Of a stretch of DNA of 64,000 nucleotides, positions 1 to 7,481 are shown piece by piece (positions within the stretch are counted from its first letter, which is position 1; every line of letters begins with the position of its first letter). The notes beneath the pieces were generated by a model. It made no database searches, was not told where the DNA came from, and saw only the letters and a list, made by a program, of their open reading frames with translations. Position numbers and translations under genes: made by a program. The stretch is taken from positions 62,001 to 126,000 of the forward strand of contig JAKVLB010000003.1 in assembly GCA_022484595.1 (NCBI GenBank), read 5' to 3'. Source of the stretch: Mageeibacillus sp. (GTDB taxonomy: Bacteria > Bacillota > Clostridia > Saccharofermentanales > Saccharofermentanaceae).

Positions 1-1
1 G

Positions 2-448
2 CTGATGAGTGCAGACGCGGCAAAAGCGGCATTCGATGTAGTGAAGCTTTCAATGGCAGGCAGACCTCGCCGGGTACGCGGACGTGTCATCCTTGCAACC
101 GTAAAGGGCGACATACATGATATCGGCAAAAACATAGTAAAAGTAATGCTTGAGAACTACGGATATGAAGTAATCGATCTCGGCAAGGATGTATCGCCTG
201 AAGTAATTGTCAGTACAGCAATAGAACAAAATATAGAAGTGGTAGGACTGTCTGCCCTTATGACAACTACCGTCGTCTCAATGGAGAAGACAATAAAGCT
301 ACTTCGCGAAAAGAAGCCCGGAACAAAAGTCGTAGTCGGTGGAGCCGTTATGACACAGGAATATTCAGATCAGATAGGTGCCGACGCATACGCAAGCGAC
401 GCAATGGCAACAGTCAGGTACTGCGATTCTGTGTTTGCTGATAATTAA
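2..448 (+). CDS. metH: MetH-like cobalamin-binding C-terminal part (cut by window edge)
   Basis: This is the 3' end of a corrinoid-dependent methyltransferase, most likely the homocysteine methyltransferase (MetH) type. The frame is open to the left edge, so the first visible ATG at position 5 is probably internal. The cobalamin-binding fold is clear: DIHDIG gives the DxHxxG motif whose His is the lower axial cobalt ligand, followed by GLSALMTTT and VVGGAVMT, which line the nucleotide loop. The preceding MSADAAKAAF stretch resembles the end of the helical cap domain. The catalytic and folate-binding parts lie outside the window. A corrinoid protein of a methylamine- or methanol-type system is the alternative. 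A stem-loop follows the stop. Confidence 0.8.
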   Translation: MMSADAAKAAFDVVKLSMAGRPRRVRGRVILATVKGDIHDIGKNIVKVMLENYGYEVIDLGKDVSPEVIVSTAIEQNIEVVGLSALMTTTVVSMEKTIKLLREKKPGTKVVVGGAVMTQEYSDQIGADAYASDAMATVRYCDSVFADN

Positions 449-471
449 CAAGTCATGGTAAATTAGATCGT

Positions 472-514
472 ACGGAGGGCGCAGCATCTGAATGGCCAGC
501 TGCGCCACCTCCGT
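472..514. terminator. Stem-loop between convergent genes
   Basis: ACGGAGG-GCGCAGC at 472-485 pairs with GCTGCGC-CA-CCTCCGT at 499-514, leaving a two-base bulge and a 13-base loop. It sits in the 80-bp gap between the convergent methyltransferase and GH3 genes and probably ends transcription from both sides. Neither side has a strong T-run, so termination efficiency is uncertain. Confidence 0.55.
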
Positions 515-528
515 CGATCAGGCAAAAA

Positions 529-2637
529 TCAGACAGGAATGGTTATACTATGTTTATTCGTGAGCTCATAAGTTCTCTTATCAGGCTGACCAAATCCGAC
601 GTAAAGCTCAACGGTACCGTCGGCAGGCTTCATTTTGCCGGCATCATCAACCAGAATAAAAGCACCTGAAGGAACATCTATTGTAAACTCACACTCAGAA
701 CCAGCCTCAAGCTTGATTCTTCTGAATGCAACAAGTCTTGAATTCAAGACTTCATCTTTATCATCTATAGCTTTTGCATATACCTGCAAAACTTCTGATA
801 TATCACAATCACTCTTGTTTGTTACAGTTACACTGAGCTTGATTCCGTTCTCTATCACATCGGATCGCCCGGAAGAAGACACTGCCTTGACAGATTCAAT
901 CCTGATATCGCCATATGTCAGACCAAAACCAAACGGATACAAAGGATCCTGCTCAAGGAACCTATAGGTTCTGCCCTTCATCGAGTAATCCGTAAAATCA
1001 GGAAGACTTTCAATACTCTTATAGATTGTAACAGGGAGCTTGCCTGAAGGATTGACATTACCGAAAATAACATCTCCGATTGAGCTTCCACCGCATTCAC
1101 CCGGATACCACGCCTGCATAATTGCTGAAGAATGTTCAGACAACAGGTTAAGATCCATCGCACTGCCGGCCATAACTACAACTACTAACGGTTTCCCGCT
1201 TTGTATCGCACAATCTATGAGCTTCTGCTGCGGCTTCGGGAAAGACATGTCAGGCTTGTCTCCGGATGCAAACTGGTTGCCTTCATCTCCTTCTTCACCT
1301 TCAAGAGTCTCATCAAGACCGATGCAGAGAATTACCACATCAGATCTCTCCATTACAGCTCTTGCTTCCGCAAGTCTGTTATACTCACGGGACAGAAAAT
1401 CCGGCTTCTCTCTTCCAAGATCACAGCCTTCCGAGTATAGAATTCTGATATCATCACCGGCAGCTGCTCTAATACCTTCAATAGCAGTAATATATTCTGA
1501 TGCCGTTCCGTAGTAATTACCCATCAAAGCGCGTCTGCTGTCAGCATTTGGACCGATCACAGAAATAACCTTTGTCTTCTCACGGCTAATCGGAAGGATT
1601 CCGTCATTCTTAAGCAAAACTATACTCTCGTCAGCAGCTTTCTTGGAAAGAGCTACGTGTTCCTTAGTCTCGACATCAAGGTAATTGAGATTATCATATT
1701 CAGTGTCTTCAAACATCCCCAGCATATATCTGGTTGTAAACAGCCGAACTGCAGACTCACGGATAACATCCTCAGACACCAAACCCTTGTTGAAAGCCTT
1801 CATTATATAAGCATACGTACAGCCGCAATTAAGATCACAGCCTTTATTAAGTGCCAGTGCAGCACTCTCTTCAGGCTTGTTCGTTATCTTGTGATGCTCG
1901 TGAAAATCACGTATTGCCCAGCAATCAGAAACGAAATGTCCTTCGAAGCCCCATTCGTCACGAATTATATCCTTGATATAAGAATGTGCGCAGCATGGTT
2001 CATCATTGGTTCTGTTGTATGCACCCATTACAGCTTCAACATCTGCCTCCTTGACACACGCCTCAAAGGCCGGGATATAAGTCTGCCGCAAGTCCTTCAG
2101 GCTGCAGATGGCATTGAACCCGTGTCTCAACGACTCCGGTCCGGAATGTACAGCGAAATGCTTAGCACACGCCGCAATCTTCATGTGTTCGCCATCACCC
2201 TGAAGTCCCTTTATAAAACTCACTGCTAATCTTGAGATTAGATATGGATCTTCACCATAAGTCTCCTGTCCTCTGCCCCAGCGAGGATCTCTGAACAGAT
2301 TGACGTTAGGTGCCCAAAATGTCAGGCCCTTGTATATATCGTTATCATTATTCCTGATATACTCGTTATACTTTGCACGAGCCTCTGTAGAGATACAATC
2401 TCCAACCTCGGACATTAACTCTGCGTCAAAAGACGCACCCAGACCGATAGCCTGCGGAAATACCGTTGCGGTCCCGGCTCTGGCAACACCATGAAGGCAC
2501 TCATTCCACCAGTTATACTCCGGTACTCCAAGCCTTCGGATGGCAGGTGAATCAAATCTTAATTGTGAGGACACTTCTTCCACTGTCATTTGTGAAACAA
2601 GTTTCTTTGCTTTATCCTTTGCATCAGATCTGTTCAT
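529..2637 (-). CDS. GH3 glycoside hydrolase, beta-xylosidase-like
   Basis: The 702-residue protein is a family 3 glycoside hydrolase. The N-terminal TIM-barrel domain carries the family signatures YNWWNECLHG near residue 41, RDPRWGRGQETYGEDP near 116, KHF at 159-161 and VSDCWAI, where Asp238 is the expected nucleophile. The second domain follows (KNDGILPI near 345, VVIGLDETLEGEEGD near 435) and a fibronectin III-like domain ends the protein. The YNWWNECLHG and RDPRWGR forms are typical of beta-xylosidases and related enzymes. No signal peptide is seen, so it probably acts in the cytoplasm on imported oligosaccharides, as the adjacent importer suggests. AGGAG lies 8 bases before the ATG. The substrate is inferred; beta-glucosidase or arabinosidase activity is possible. 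Confidence 0.9.
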   Translation of the reverse strand: MNRSDAKDKAKKLVSQMTVEEVSSQLRFDSPAIRRLGVPEYNWWNECLHGVARAGTATVFPQAIGLGASFDAELMSEVGDCISTEARAKYNEYIRNNDNDIYKGLTFWAPNVNLFRDPRWGRGQETYGEDPYLISRLAVSFIKGLQGDGEHMKIAACAKHFAVHSGPESLRHGFNAICSLKDLRQTYIPAFEACVKEADVEAVMGAYNRTNDEPCCAHSYIKDIIRDEWGFEGHFVSDCWAIRDFHEHHKITNKPEESAALALNKGCDLNCGCTYAYIMKAFNKGLVSEDVIRESAVRLFTTRYMLGMFEDTEYDNLNYLDVETKEHVALSKKAADESIVLLKNDGILPISREKTKVISVIGPNADSRRALMGNYYGTASEYITAIEGIRAAAGDDIRILYSEGCDLGREKPDFLSREYNRLAEARAVMERSDVVILCIGLDETLEGEEGDEGNQFASGDKPDMSFPKPQQKLIDCAIQSGKPLVVVVMAGSAMDLNLLSEHSSAIMQAWYPGECGGSSIGDVIFGNVNPSGKLPVTIYKSIESLPDFTDYSMKGRTYRFLEQDPLYPFGFGLTYGDIRIESVKAVSSSGRSDVIENGIKLSVTVTNKSDCDISEVLQVYAKAIDDKDEVLNSRLVAFRRIKLEAGSECEFTIDVPSGAFILVDDAGKMKPADGTVELYVGFGQPDKRTYELTNKHSITIPV

Positions 2638-2650
2638 ATCAGGTGCTCCT

Positions 2651-2677
2651 AACTTATGTATCTTCTATACTTAAGTT
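2651..2677. promoter_or_regulatory. Imperfect dyad in the GH3 upstream region
   Basis: AACTTA-t-GTAT at 2651-2661 mirrors ATAC-t-TAAGTT at 2667-2677 around a short centre. The dyad overlaps a possible minus-strand -10 element (TATAGA, plus-strand 2664-2669) that has no good -35, as expected for an activator-dependent promoter. Its role is not known. Confidence 0.3.
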
Positions 2678-2709
2678 ACAATAATTCGCGCTGTTTTTCT
2701 TGTCATATC

Positions 2710-2757
2710 TTGCTAATGTTTTGCCATATTTTGCTAAGTTACACGTTTTTATAGCAA
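2710..2757. promoter_or_regulatory. Phased TTGCTA-type sites between GH3 and araC-type gene
   Basis: TTGCTA starts at 2710, TTGCCA at 2721 and TTGCTA at 2731, so the copies are 10-11 bases apart. An inverted copy, TAGCAA, lies at 2752-2757. The same hexamer recurs upstream of the sugar-binding protein gene and of the xylulokinase operon. A monomeric AraC-type DNA-binding domain reads two adjacent major grooves, so this spacing fits binding by the adjacent regulator. The assignment is inferred. Confidence 0.45.
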
Positions 2758-2781
2758 TTAGAGACAAACCTAGGATTGCTT

Positions 2782-2811
2782 TTGACTAATTATGAATTTA
2801 CAATTGATTAT
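2782..2811 (+). promoter_or_regulatory. Possible promoter of the AraC-type regulator
   Basis: TTGACT at 2782-2787 and GATTAT at 2806-2811 are separated by 18 bases and lie about 33 bases before the start codon at 2844. The -35 match is good and the -10 is weak. Confidence 0.4.
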
Positions 2812-2843
2812 AGACATATCAAACATCTATGGAGGATCTCATA

Positions 2844-3779
2844 ATGCAGTTCAAAGACAATACTGTACCTGGCAATTATCAGCAGCCAATCAGAAATTTT
2901 GTTGGAAGAATTGTCAGTGACTTCGTTGAAGAAGTTGATTTTGTACCGAATTCCAATTTAAGAATTTGGTACAACAATAAAGCTGAGGATTATCCGGCAC
3001 ACAGGCACTCATCTCTTGAGATAGCAATTCCTATGGAAGGAAAATACAAATATGTATTTGATGACAGAACAGTTATTCTGAATGAAAAGGAAATACTGAT
3101 AGTACCGCCAAATTCTTTACACAAGATTACCGGAACTCATACAGGTATTCGCTTCATATATCTGTTTAAGATTGATTTTATGAAATCTTTTTTCGACTAT
3201 TCCGATTTTGAGAATCTTCTAAAAGAGCCGGTAATTATCAACAGCGAGACCTATCCTGACACCTACAACAAAATATATGAGAAATTCATGGAAATCAATA
3301 ATCTTTATTTCTTCTATACAACAACCATAAAGGAGATTCCTATATTCTCTGCACTTATGTCCGTAATTGGACTGCTTGTAAAACCTGAATATACAGAGGA
3401 CATGATAGTTCCGCCGAACGCAAAGCAACGCGAAGTATACATCAAGTTCAAGAACCTGACAGAGTGGCTTAATCTTCATTATCAGGACGACATAACAATG
3501 GATGAGGCCGCAAATTTTATAGGATATTCGAAGTATCATTTTGCAAGGCTGTTTAAAGAGTATTCCGGTATGACATATTGCGATTATCAGGTATCCCTGA
3601 AAATGAAATGTGCCGCCGGGCTGCTCGCTGACACCGATATATCTATAGCTGATGTTGCATTCAAATCAGGATTTAACAATATAACTTCCCTCAGCAGAAA
3701 TTTCCAGAAGTTATATAACTGCTCTCCGTCTGTATACAGGAATCGCATCAGACGCAAGAAAGCTTCACAGCGCAGCTGA
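2844..3779 (+). CDS. AraC-family transcriptional regulator
   Basis: The 311-residue protein has an N-terminal cupin-like sensing domain (YPAHRHSSLEIAIP, then PNSLHKI) and a C-terminal AraC-type double helix-turn-helix. The first helix pair is in MDEAANFIGYSKYHFARLFK and the second in SIADVAFKSGFNNITSLSRNF, ending with the usual NCSPSVYR. The start is placed at 2844 rather than the in-frame ATG at 2829, because GGAGG at 2831-2835 is correctly spaced only for the later ATG. It is transcribed away from the GH3 gene and sits next to the sugar importer, so it is probably the local activator of these genes in response to a sugar or oligosaccharide. The inducer is unknown. Confidence 0.9.
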   Translation: MQFKDNTVPGNYQQPIRNFVGRIVSDFVEEVDFVPNSNLRIWYNNKAEDYPAHRHSSLEIAIPMEGKYKYVFDDRTVILNEKEILIVPPNSLHKITGTHTGIRFIYLFKIDFMKSFFDYSDFENLLKEPVIINSETYPDTYNKIYEKFMEINNLYFFYTTTIKEIPIFSALMSVIGLLVKPEYTEDMIVPPNAKQREVYIKFKNLTEWLNLHYQDDITMDEAANFIGYSKYHFARLFKEYSGMTYCDYQVSLKMKCAAGLLADTDISIADVAFKSGFNNITSLSRNFQKLYNCSPSVYRNRIRRKKASQRS

Positions 3780-3814
3780 TAGAAATCAGTTATCAACTTG
3801 TATGCATAAAATAG

Positions 3815-3848
3815 TACAGGTGCAAACCGATATCGGTTTGCACCTGTA
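3815..3848. terminator. 34-bp perfect palindrome, bidirectional terminator
   Basis: ACAGGTGCAAACCGAT is followed immediately by its exact reverse complement, and the palindrome extends by one further T/A pair at the ends (3815-3848). It lies between the convergent AraC-type and permease genes, with ATTTAATTT on one side and TATTTTATG on the other. A long GC-containing stem with U-rich flanks fits a two-way intrinsic terminator. Confidence 0.75.
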
Positions 3849-3918
3849 TTTAATTTACCTGGTGAGAGTGTAAAAAACTGTATTAATCTTAACTGCTTTA
3901 AAGTAAAAATAACTAATA

Positions 3919-4782
3919 TCAGGATTTGACACCACCGAGTGAAACACCTTCAACAATGTATTTGGAAAGAATTACATAGACTACAATCAAAGGCAATACA
4001 GTGAGTGACAGTCCAAGATAAACTGAACCATACTCTGTCTTGTAGATATCACCTCTGAGAAGGCTGATCATAATTGGAAGCGTATACTTCTCCTTATCCG
4101 TAAGGAGTACAAGAGGAGTAAAGAGGTTATTCCAGCTTGACACGAATGTAAAGATAGCCTGAGTTGCAATTGCCGGCTTCATAAGCGGCAACACAATCTG
4201 ATTGAATATTCTGAACTCTCCGGCACCATCAATTCTCGCGGACTGAACGATTTCCATAGATAACGCAGCCTGGAGATACTGTCTCATAAAGAATACCATC
4301 ATAGGTGATGCAATAGCAGGAAGAATGAGAACCAGAAGGTGGTTCGTCATATGAACCTTATATATCATCTGATAGAAGCCGATCATTGTTACCTGTGCAG
4401 GAATCATCATGACACCCATGATAAAACTGAAGAATGCATTGCGAAGCTTCCATTCATATGCAGTAAGTGCATATGCCGTAAGTGAAGAAAAGTATACAGC
4501 AAGACCGGTAGTTCCGATTGAAACCAAGGCGGAGTTCAAAAAGCCCGTAGCCGGATGGAAATCCTTACCTGTAAGCACTCCCCAGTTCTTAACTATATTT
4601 CCGATAGGATTCTTTGAAAACAATGATATGGCGTGCTGCTCAATCTCTGAAGTACTTCTTGTAGCATTAATAAACATTATCAGAAACGGCATTATACTCA
4701 AAACCGATAGAATGACACATACCACATAGATAATAACCTTCATAGTTTTAGAGGTGCCTGTTTTTCTTGATAAATCACTCAT
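3919..4782 (-). CDS. ABC sugar importer permease, MalG type
   Basis: This 287-residue inner-membrane permease belongs to the carbohydrate uptake CUT1 group. Hydrophobic segments begin near residue 14 (VIIYVVCVILSVLSIMPFLI) and about six are visible. The EAA loop that contacts the ATPase reads SARIDGAGEFRIFNQIVLPL near residues 178-197. The C-terminal VEGVSLGGVKS is typical of MalG-type proteins. It lies 2 bases after the MalF-type gene, so the two are translated together and form the channel heterodimer. No ATPase gene is nearby. CUT1 systems in Firmicutes often share an MsmK-type ATPase encoded elsewhere, which is the likely case here. Confidence 0.93.
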   Translation of the reverse strand: MSDLSRKTGTSKTMKVIIYVVCVILSVLSIMPFLIMFINATRSTSEIEQHAISLFSKNPIGNIVKNWGVLTGKDFHPATGFLNSALVSIGTTGLAVYFSSLTAYALTAYEWKLRNAFFSFIMGVMMIPAQVTMIGFYQMIYKVHMTNHLLVLILPAIASPMMVFFMRQYLQAALSMEIVQSARIDGAGEFRIFNQIVLPLMKPAIATQAIFTFVSSWNNLFTPLVLLTDKEKYTLPIMISLLRGDIYKTEYGSVYLGLSLTVLPLIVVYVILSKYIVEGVSLGGVKS

Positions 4783-4784
4783 GA

Positions 4785-5762
4785 TCAGTTACCCCCCGCT
4801 ATTTTATTGCGCATTTCACTTCTCATTTGCTGTCTCTTAAGTTTGCGCATCTTATCTTCATCCTTATCTCTAAGAATCACAAACAGAATAGCTGAGAAGA
4901 ACATAATAATTACAAACATAATCAAACTTGCAGCTGCAGCATTGTTATACTGATAGCTTCCGCTAAATGCCTGTTTGTAAATGAATATACTTGTTGTTAT
5001 CGTTCCGTTGTTAGGACCACCAAGCAGGAAGAGCTGCGGAACATCGAACATATTCAGACCGCCGATAAGGCTCGTTACAAGAACAAACAAGAGAATTGTT
5101 CTGATACACGGCAACGTAACTCTGAAGAATGTCTGAGTCTTGCTCGCGCCATCAAGCTCGGCAGCTTCAAATATCTCAGGGTTAATTCCGATTACACCGG
5201 AAATCAGCATTACCATCGTGTAGCCGTACCACATCCAGAACTGGATGAAAGCCACGATAGCTCTGGCATTACTTTTGCTGACCAGAAAGTTAATAGCAGT
5301 CTTTGTCATACCAAGTCTGCTCAACAAATCATTAACAGGACCTTTTGGATAGCCGAACAATGAATTAAATAGAATAGCAACTGTGGCAGCCGTGATAATG
5401 TTCGGCATATAGAATAAAACTTTGAACAGTCCCTGACCTTTAATTTTTGTTCTTCTGTCTGTAAACCATGCTGTAAGCAGCAATGCCAGTCCGATTTGCG
5501 GAATGAAATTGACTATCCAAATTAAAAATGTGTTGCCCAATGCAGTTCTAAATATTTTATTGGATAATACACTTTTAAAATTGACAAAAATGTCGTCAGT
5601 TTCAAAATGAATATCTGTACGGCCTAGGCCCTTCAGATCAGTAAAACCGATAATTATCGTGTAAAGAATCGGATAAAGAGAAAAAATCAAGAATGTCAAA
5701 GCGAATGGTATCGAGAAAATGTATCCGTATTTGGCATAATTAACAAGTTTTCTGCTTTTCAT
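4785..5762 (-). CDS. ABC sugar importer permease, MalF type
   Basis: This 325-residue permease is the partner of the following MalG-type protein. It has a hydrophobic segment near residues 13-36 and five more between about 85 and 300. The EAA loop EAAELDGASKTQTFFRVTLP lies at about residues 199-218. The highly charged C-terminal tail (RDKDEDKMRKLKRQQMRSEM) is cytoplasmic by the positive-inside rule. A strong stem-loop with a T-run lies between this gene and the upstream binding-protein gene, so it is probably expressed by read-through at lower level than the binding protein. GGAGGTGGAG precedes the start. Confidence 0.93.
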   Translation of the reverse strand: MKSRKLVNYAKYGYIFSIPFALTFLIFSLYPILYTIIIGFTDLKGLGRTDIHFETDDIFVNFKSVLSNKIFRTALGNTFLIWIVNFIPQIGLALLLTAWFTDRRTKIKGQGLFKVLFYMPNIITAATVAILFNSLFGYPKGPVNDLLSRLGMTKTAINFLVSKSNARAIVAFIQFWMWYGYTMVMLISGVIGINPEIFEAAELDGASKTQTFFRVTLPCIRTILLFVLVTSLIGGLNMFDVPQLFLLGGPNNGTITTSIFIYKQAFSGSYQYNNAAAASLIMFVIIMFFSAILFVILRDKDEDKMRKLKRQQMRSEMRNKIAGGN

Positions 5763-5791
5763 AACTCCACCTCCTATGATTATTTTAAAAA

Positions 5792-5821
5792 CGGCAGGGT
5801 AAATCTGAATTTACCCTGCCG
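5792..5821 (-). terminator. Intrinsic terminator/attenuator between binding protein and permeases
   Basis: On the minus strand CGGCAGGGTAAAT pairs with ATTTACCCTGCCG across a TCAG loop and is followed at once by TTTTTAAAATAA. It stands between the stop of the binding-protein gene and the start of the MalF-type gene. Partial termination here would give excess binding protein over channel, as is common in sugar importers. Confidence 0.8.
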
Positions 5822-5846
5822 AATCAAGGCTAAAAACTAAGGAAAA

Positions 5847-7253
5847 TCAGTCAACAGTTACATCAAGTGTACCTGCAACAGTATCCTTGAACGCCTGGAT
5901 AGCATCATCCCTTGAAAGTTCTCCGGATGTATACTGTCTGACTGCATCACGCCATGCTGTGTTGATTGTCTCATCATACTGCGTGAGGTTGGAGCCGTTT
6001 GCATAATCGTTAGCAGGAATAAATACGTCAAACATGTTCTGACCGCCGAGGAAGTCGAGAGTACCGTCTGACATCTCCATGACCGTACCGGAAGCAACAG
6101 CATCCTTTGTACCGTCTTCACTCATCAGGCCGTTAGCCCACATATACTGAAGTCCGTCCTTAGTGCAATCAAGTGTAATCCAGTTGATAAGCTCAGCAAC
6201 GCCTTCCTTCTGCTCTGTGTCCTTGTTAGCAAGGAGCCATGTGCCGCCCCAGAAGAAGCCGACCGGTGGCTTACAAACTGCCCAGTCACCAGCTGTGTCG
6301 CCACAGTTAGAACCGATTGTATAGTTAATGAGCCATGCAGGTCCGAAGAAGCAGAATACAGGCTTCTCGCCTTCATCTCTCATATCAGCAAACCAGCCTT
6401 CTGACCAGTCCTGAGTCTGATTGGAATAACCATTCTCGGTAAGCTTCATAGACAAATCGAGGAAATCCTCACGCTCAGTAGGGATATTGAGGGCGCCATC
6501 AACAATCCAGCCGGAAGAAGAACTGTTCTCAACTGAATGCCAAATGTCTCCGTCTCCTGAAACAATTGCATAGCCCTTTCCCTTAAGAGTCTCTGCAGCT
6601 GTAAAGAAGTTATCCCAGCCAGGTCCAGAAACGAGATTCGCAATCTCATCAGGATCGTCAGTACCGAAAGCATCCTTTGCAATAGAGCGTCTGTAAATCA
6701 TAGCTCCGCCTGTAGCCTGATAGCCAAGAGCAACAACATCGCCGTCTCTTGTTCCGATATCTACGGAATACTGAGCTATCTTAGCAGCATCAATCTCTGC
6801 ATCGACATCAATTCCAAGGTCTTTGTATGTAGCAGCATATCCGGATGCATCACCCTGAGTATACTTGAGTACAAATGCAGACTCTGCGCAATAGATGTCA
6901 GGCGCATCTTCTCCGCCGGCAGCTAATGCCTGGTCAAGAGCAGGCTGATATGCGCCGTCAGTTGTAGCAATAACTGTGGTCTTAACGTCATACTTCTCTC
7001 CAAATTCAGGGTGGAGTTCGATGTACTTCGCAACCATGTTAGGAACCTCATCTGTAAAAGCCCAGAGGTTGATAACTTCCTTGTCGCCACTACCTGTGTC
7101 GGCACCTTCTGTCGCAGCAGAAGCACCGCTCTCTGCGCTATTTCCTGCTGTGGCTGTTGTTGAACCTGACTCATTGGTTGATGTTGATGTACAACCAGTT
7201 GCAAGTGCAGCAATCATAGCTAGTGAAAGAACGCTGGCAATAACTTTTTTCAT
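5847..7253 (-). CDS. ABC sugar importer, extracellular solute-binding lipoprotein
   Basis: The 468-residue protein begins with a lipoprotein signal, MKKVIASVLSLAMIAALATG followed by Cys21, giving the lipobox LATGC. A Ser/Thr/Gly-rich linker runs to about residue 55. The rest matches the family 1 extracellular solute-binding fold (INLWAFTDEVPNM, then PDIYCAESAFVLKY near 125 and WGGTWLLANK near 335). It would capture sugar outside the membrane and deliver it to the two permeases downstream. Context with GH3, xylulokinase and transketolase suggests a pentose-containing oligosaccharide, which is inferred. GGAGG lies 8 bases before the ATG. Confidence 0.93.
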   Translation of the reverse strand: MKKVIASVLSLAMIAALATGCTSTSTNESGSTTATAGNSAESGASAATEGADTGSGDKEVINLWAFTDEVPNMVAKYIELHPEFGEKYDVKTTVIATTDGAYQPALDQALAAGGEDAPDIYCAESAFVLKYTQGDASGYAATYKDLGIDVDAEIDAAKIAQYSVDIGTRDGDVVALGYQATGGAMIYRRSIAKDAFGTDDPDEIANLVSGPGWDNFFTAAETLKGKGYAIVSGDGDIWHSVENSSSSGWIVDGALNIPTEREDFLDLSMKLTENGYSNQTQDWSEGWFADMRDEGEKPVFCFFGPAWLINYTIGSNCGDTAGDWAVCKPPVGFFWGGTWLLANKDTEQKEGVAELINWITLDCTKDGLQYMWANGLMSEDGTKDAVASGTVMEMSDGTLDFLGGQNMFDVFIPANDYANGSNLTQYDETINTAWRDAVRQYTSGELSRDDAIQAFKDTVAGTLDVTVD

Positions 7254-7283
7254 AAAATTTCCTCCTTACGAGTGTGTAAATTA

Positions 7284-7299
7284 TGAATCGGCCGATTCA
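7284..7299. promoter_or_regulatory. 16-bp perfect palindrome near the binding-protein transcription start
   Basis: TGAATCGGCCGATTCA is its own reverse complement. It lies 31 bases before the binding-protein start codon, next to a possible minus-strand -10 (TACATA, plus-strand 7301-7306). A dimeric repressor bound here would block transcription, but no LacI- or TetR-type regulator is encoded nearby. The protein that would bind it is unknown. Confidence 0.4.
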
Positions 7300-7348
7300 A
7301 TATGTATTGTTATGTTATCCAAAATTAGCCAATCTTTCCTTACTTATC

Positions 7349-7445
7349 TTGCTACACTTTGTACATTTATTGCTAATTTTGCTATTTGCTGGACTCTTTT
7401 TGCTCACTTTGCCCTATACCATTTATTTGTTCGTCTTTCTTGCTA
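7349..7445. promoter_or_regulatory. Phased array of TTGCTA-type sites
   Basis: Exact TTGCTA copies start at 7349, 7370, 7379 and 7440. Variants start at 7359 (TTGTAC), 7386 (TTGCTG), 7400 (TTGCTC) and 7409 (TTGCCC). Most are 9-11 bases apart, so they fall on one face of the helix. The array begins about 50 bases upstream of the possible binding-protein transcription start and also precedes the divergent DUF624 gene. It shares its hexamer with the GH3/AraC intergenic region. Confidence 0.5.
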
Positions 7446-7449
7446 TAAT
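7444..7449 (+). promoter_or_regulatory. Candidate -10 element of the DUF624 gene
   Basis: TATAAT lies 33 bases before the DUF624 start codon and directly abuts the last TTGCTA copy. No good -35 is present at 17 bases upstream, which fits control by an activator. Confidence 0.4.
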
Positions 7450-7481
7450 GAATTATCAATAATATCCGGAGATCAATACAT

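Noticed and set aside
1657-2229. Plus-strand open frame of 190 codons inside the GH3 gene
   Set aside because: It lies wholly opposite a strongly conserved GH3 gene, has no ribosome binding site and encodes nothing recognisable.
529-2637. GH3 beta-N-acetylglucosaminidase
   Set aside because: The protein has the three-domain layout and the WNECLHG and SDCWAI motifs of beta-xylosidase/glucosidase types, not the His-based NagZ motif.
2710-2736. TTGCTA copies as -35 elements
   Set aside because: They occur in series with no -10 at the right distance for most copies, so a protein-binding array is a better fit.
7284-7299. Catabolite control (cre) site
   Set aside because: The palindrome has a GC centre, whereas cre sites have a CG centre with TGnnAnCG spacing; it fits only loosely, so it is reported as an unassigned palindrome.
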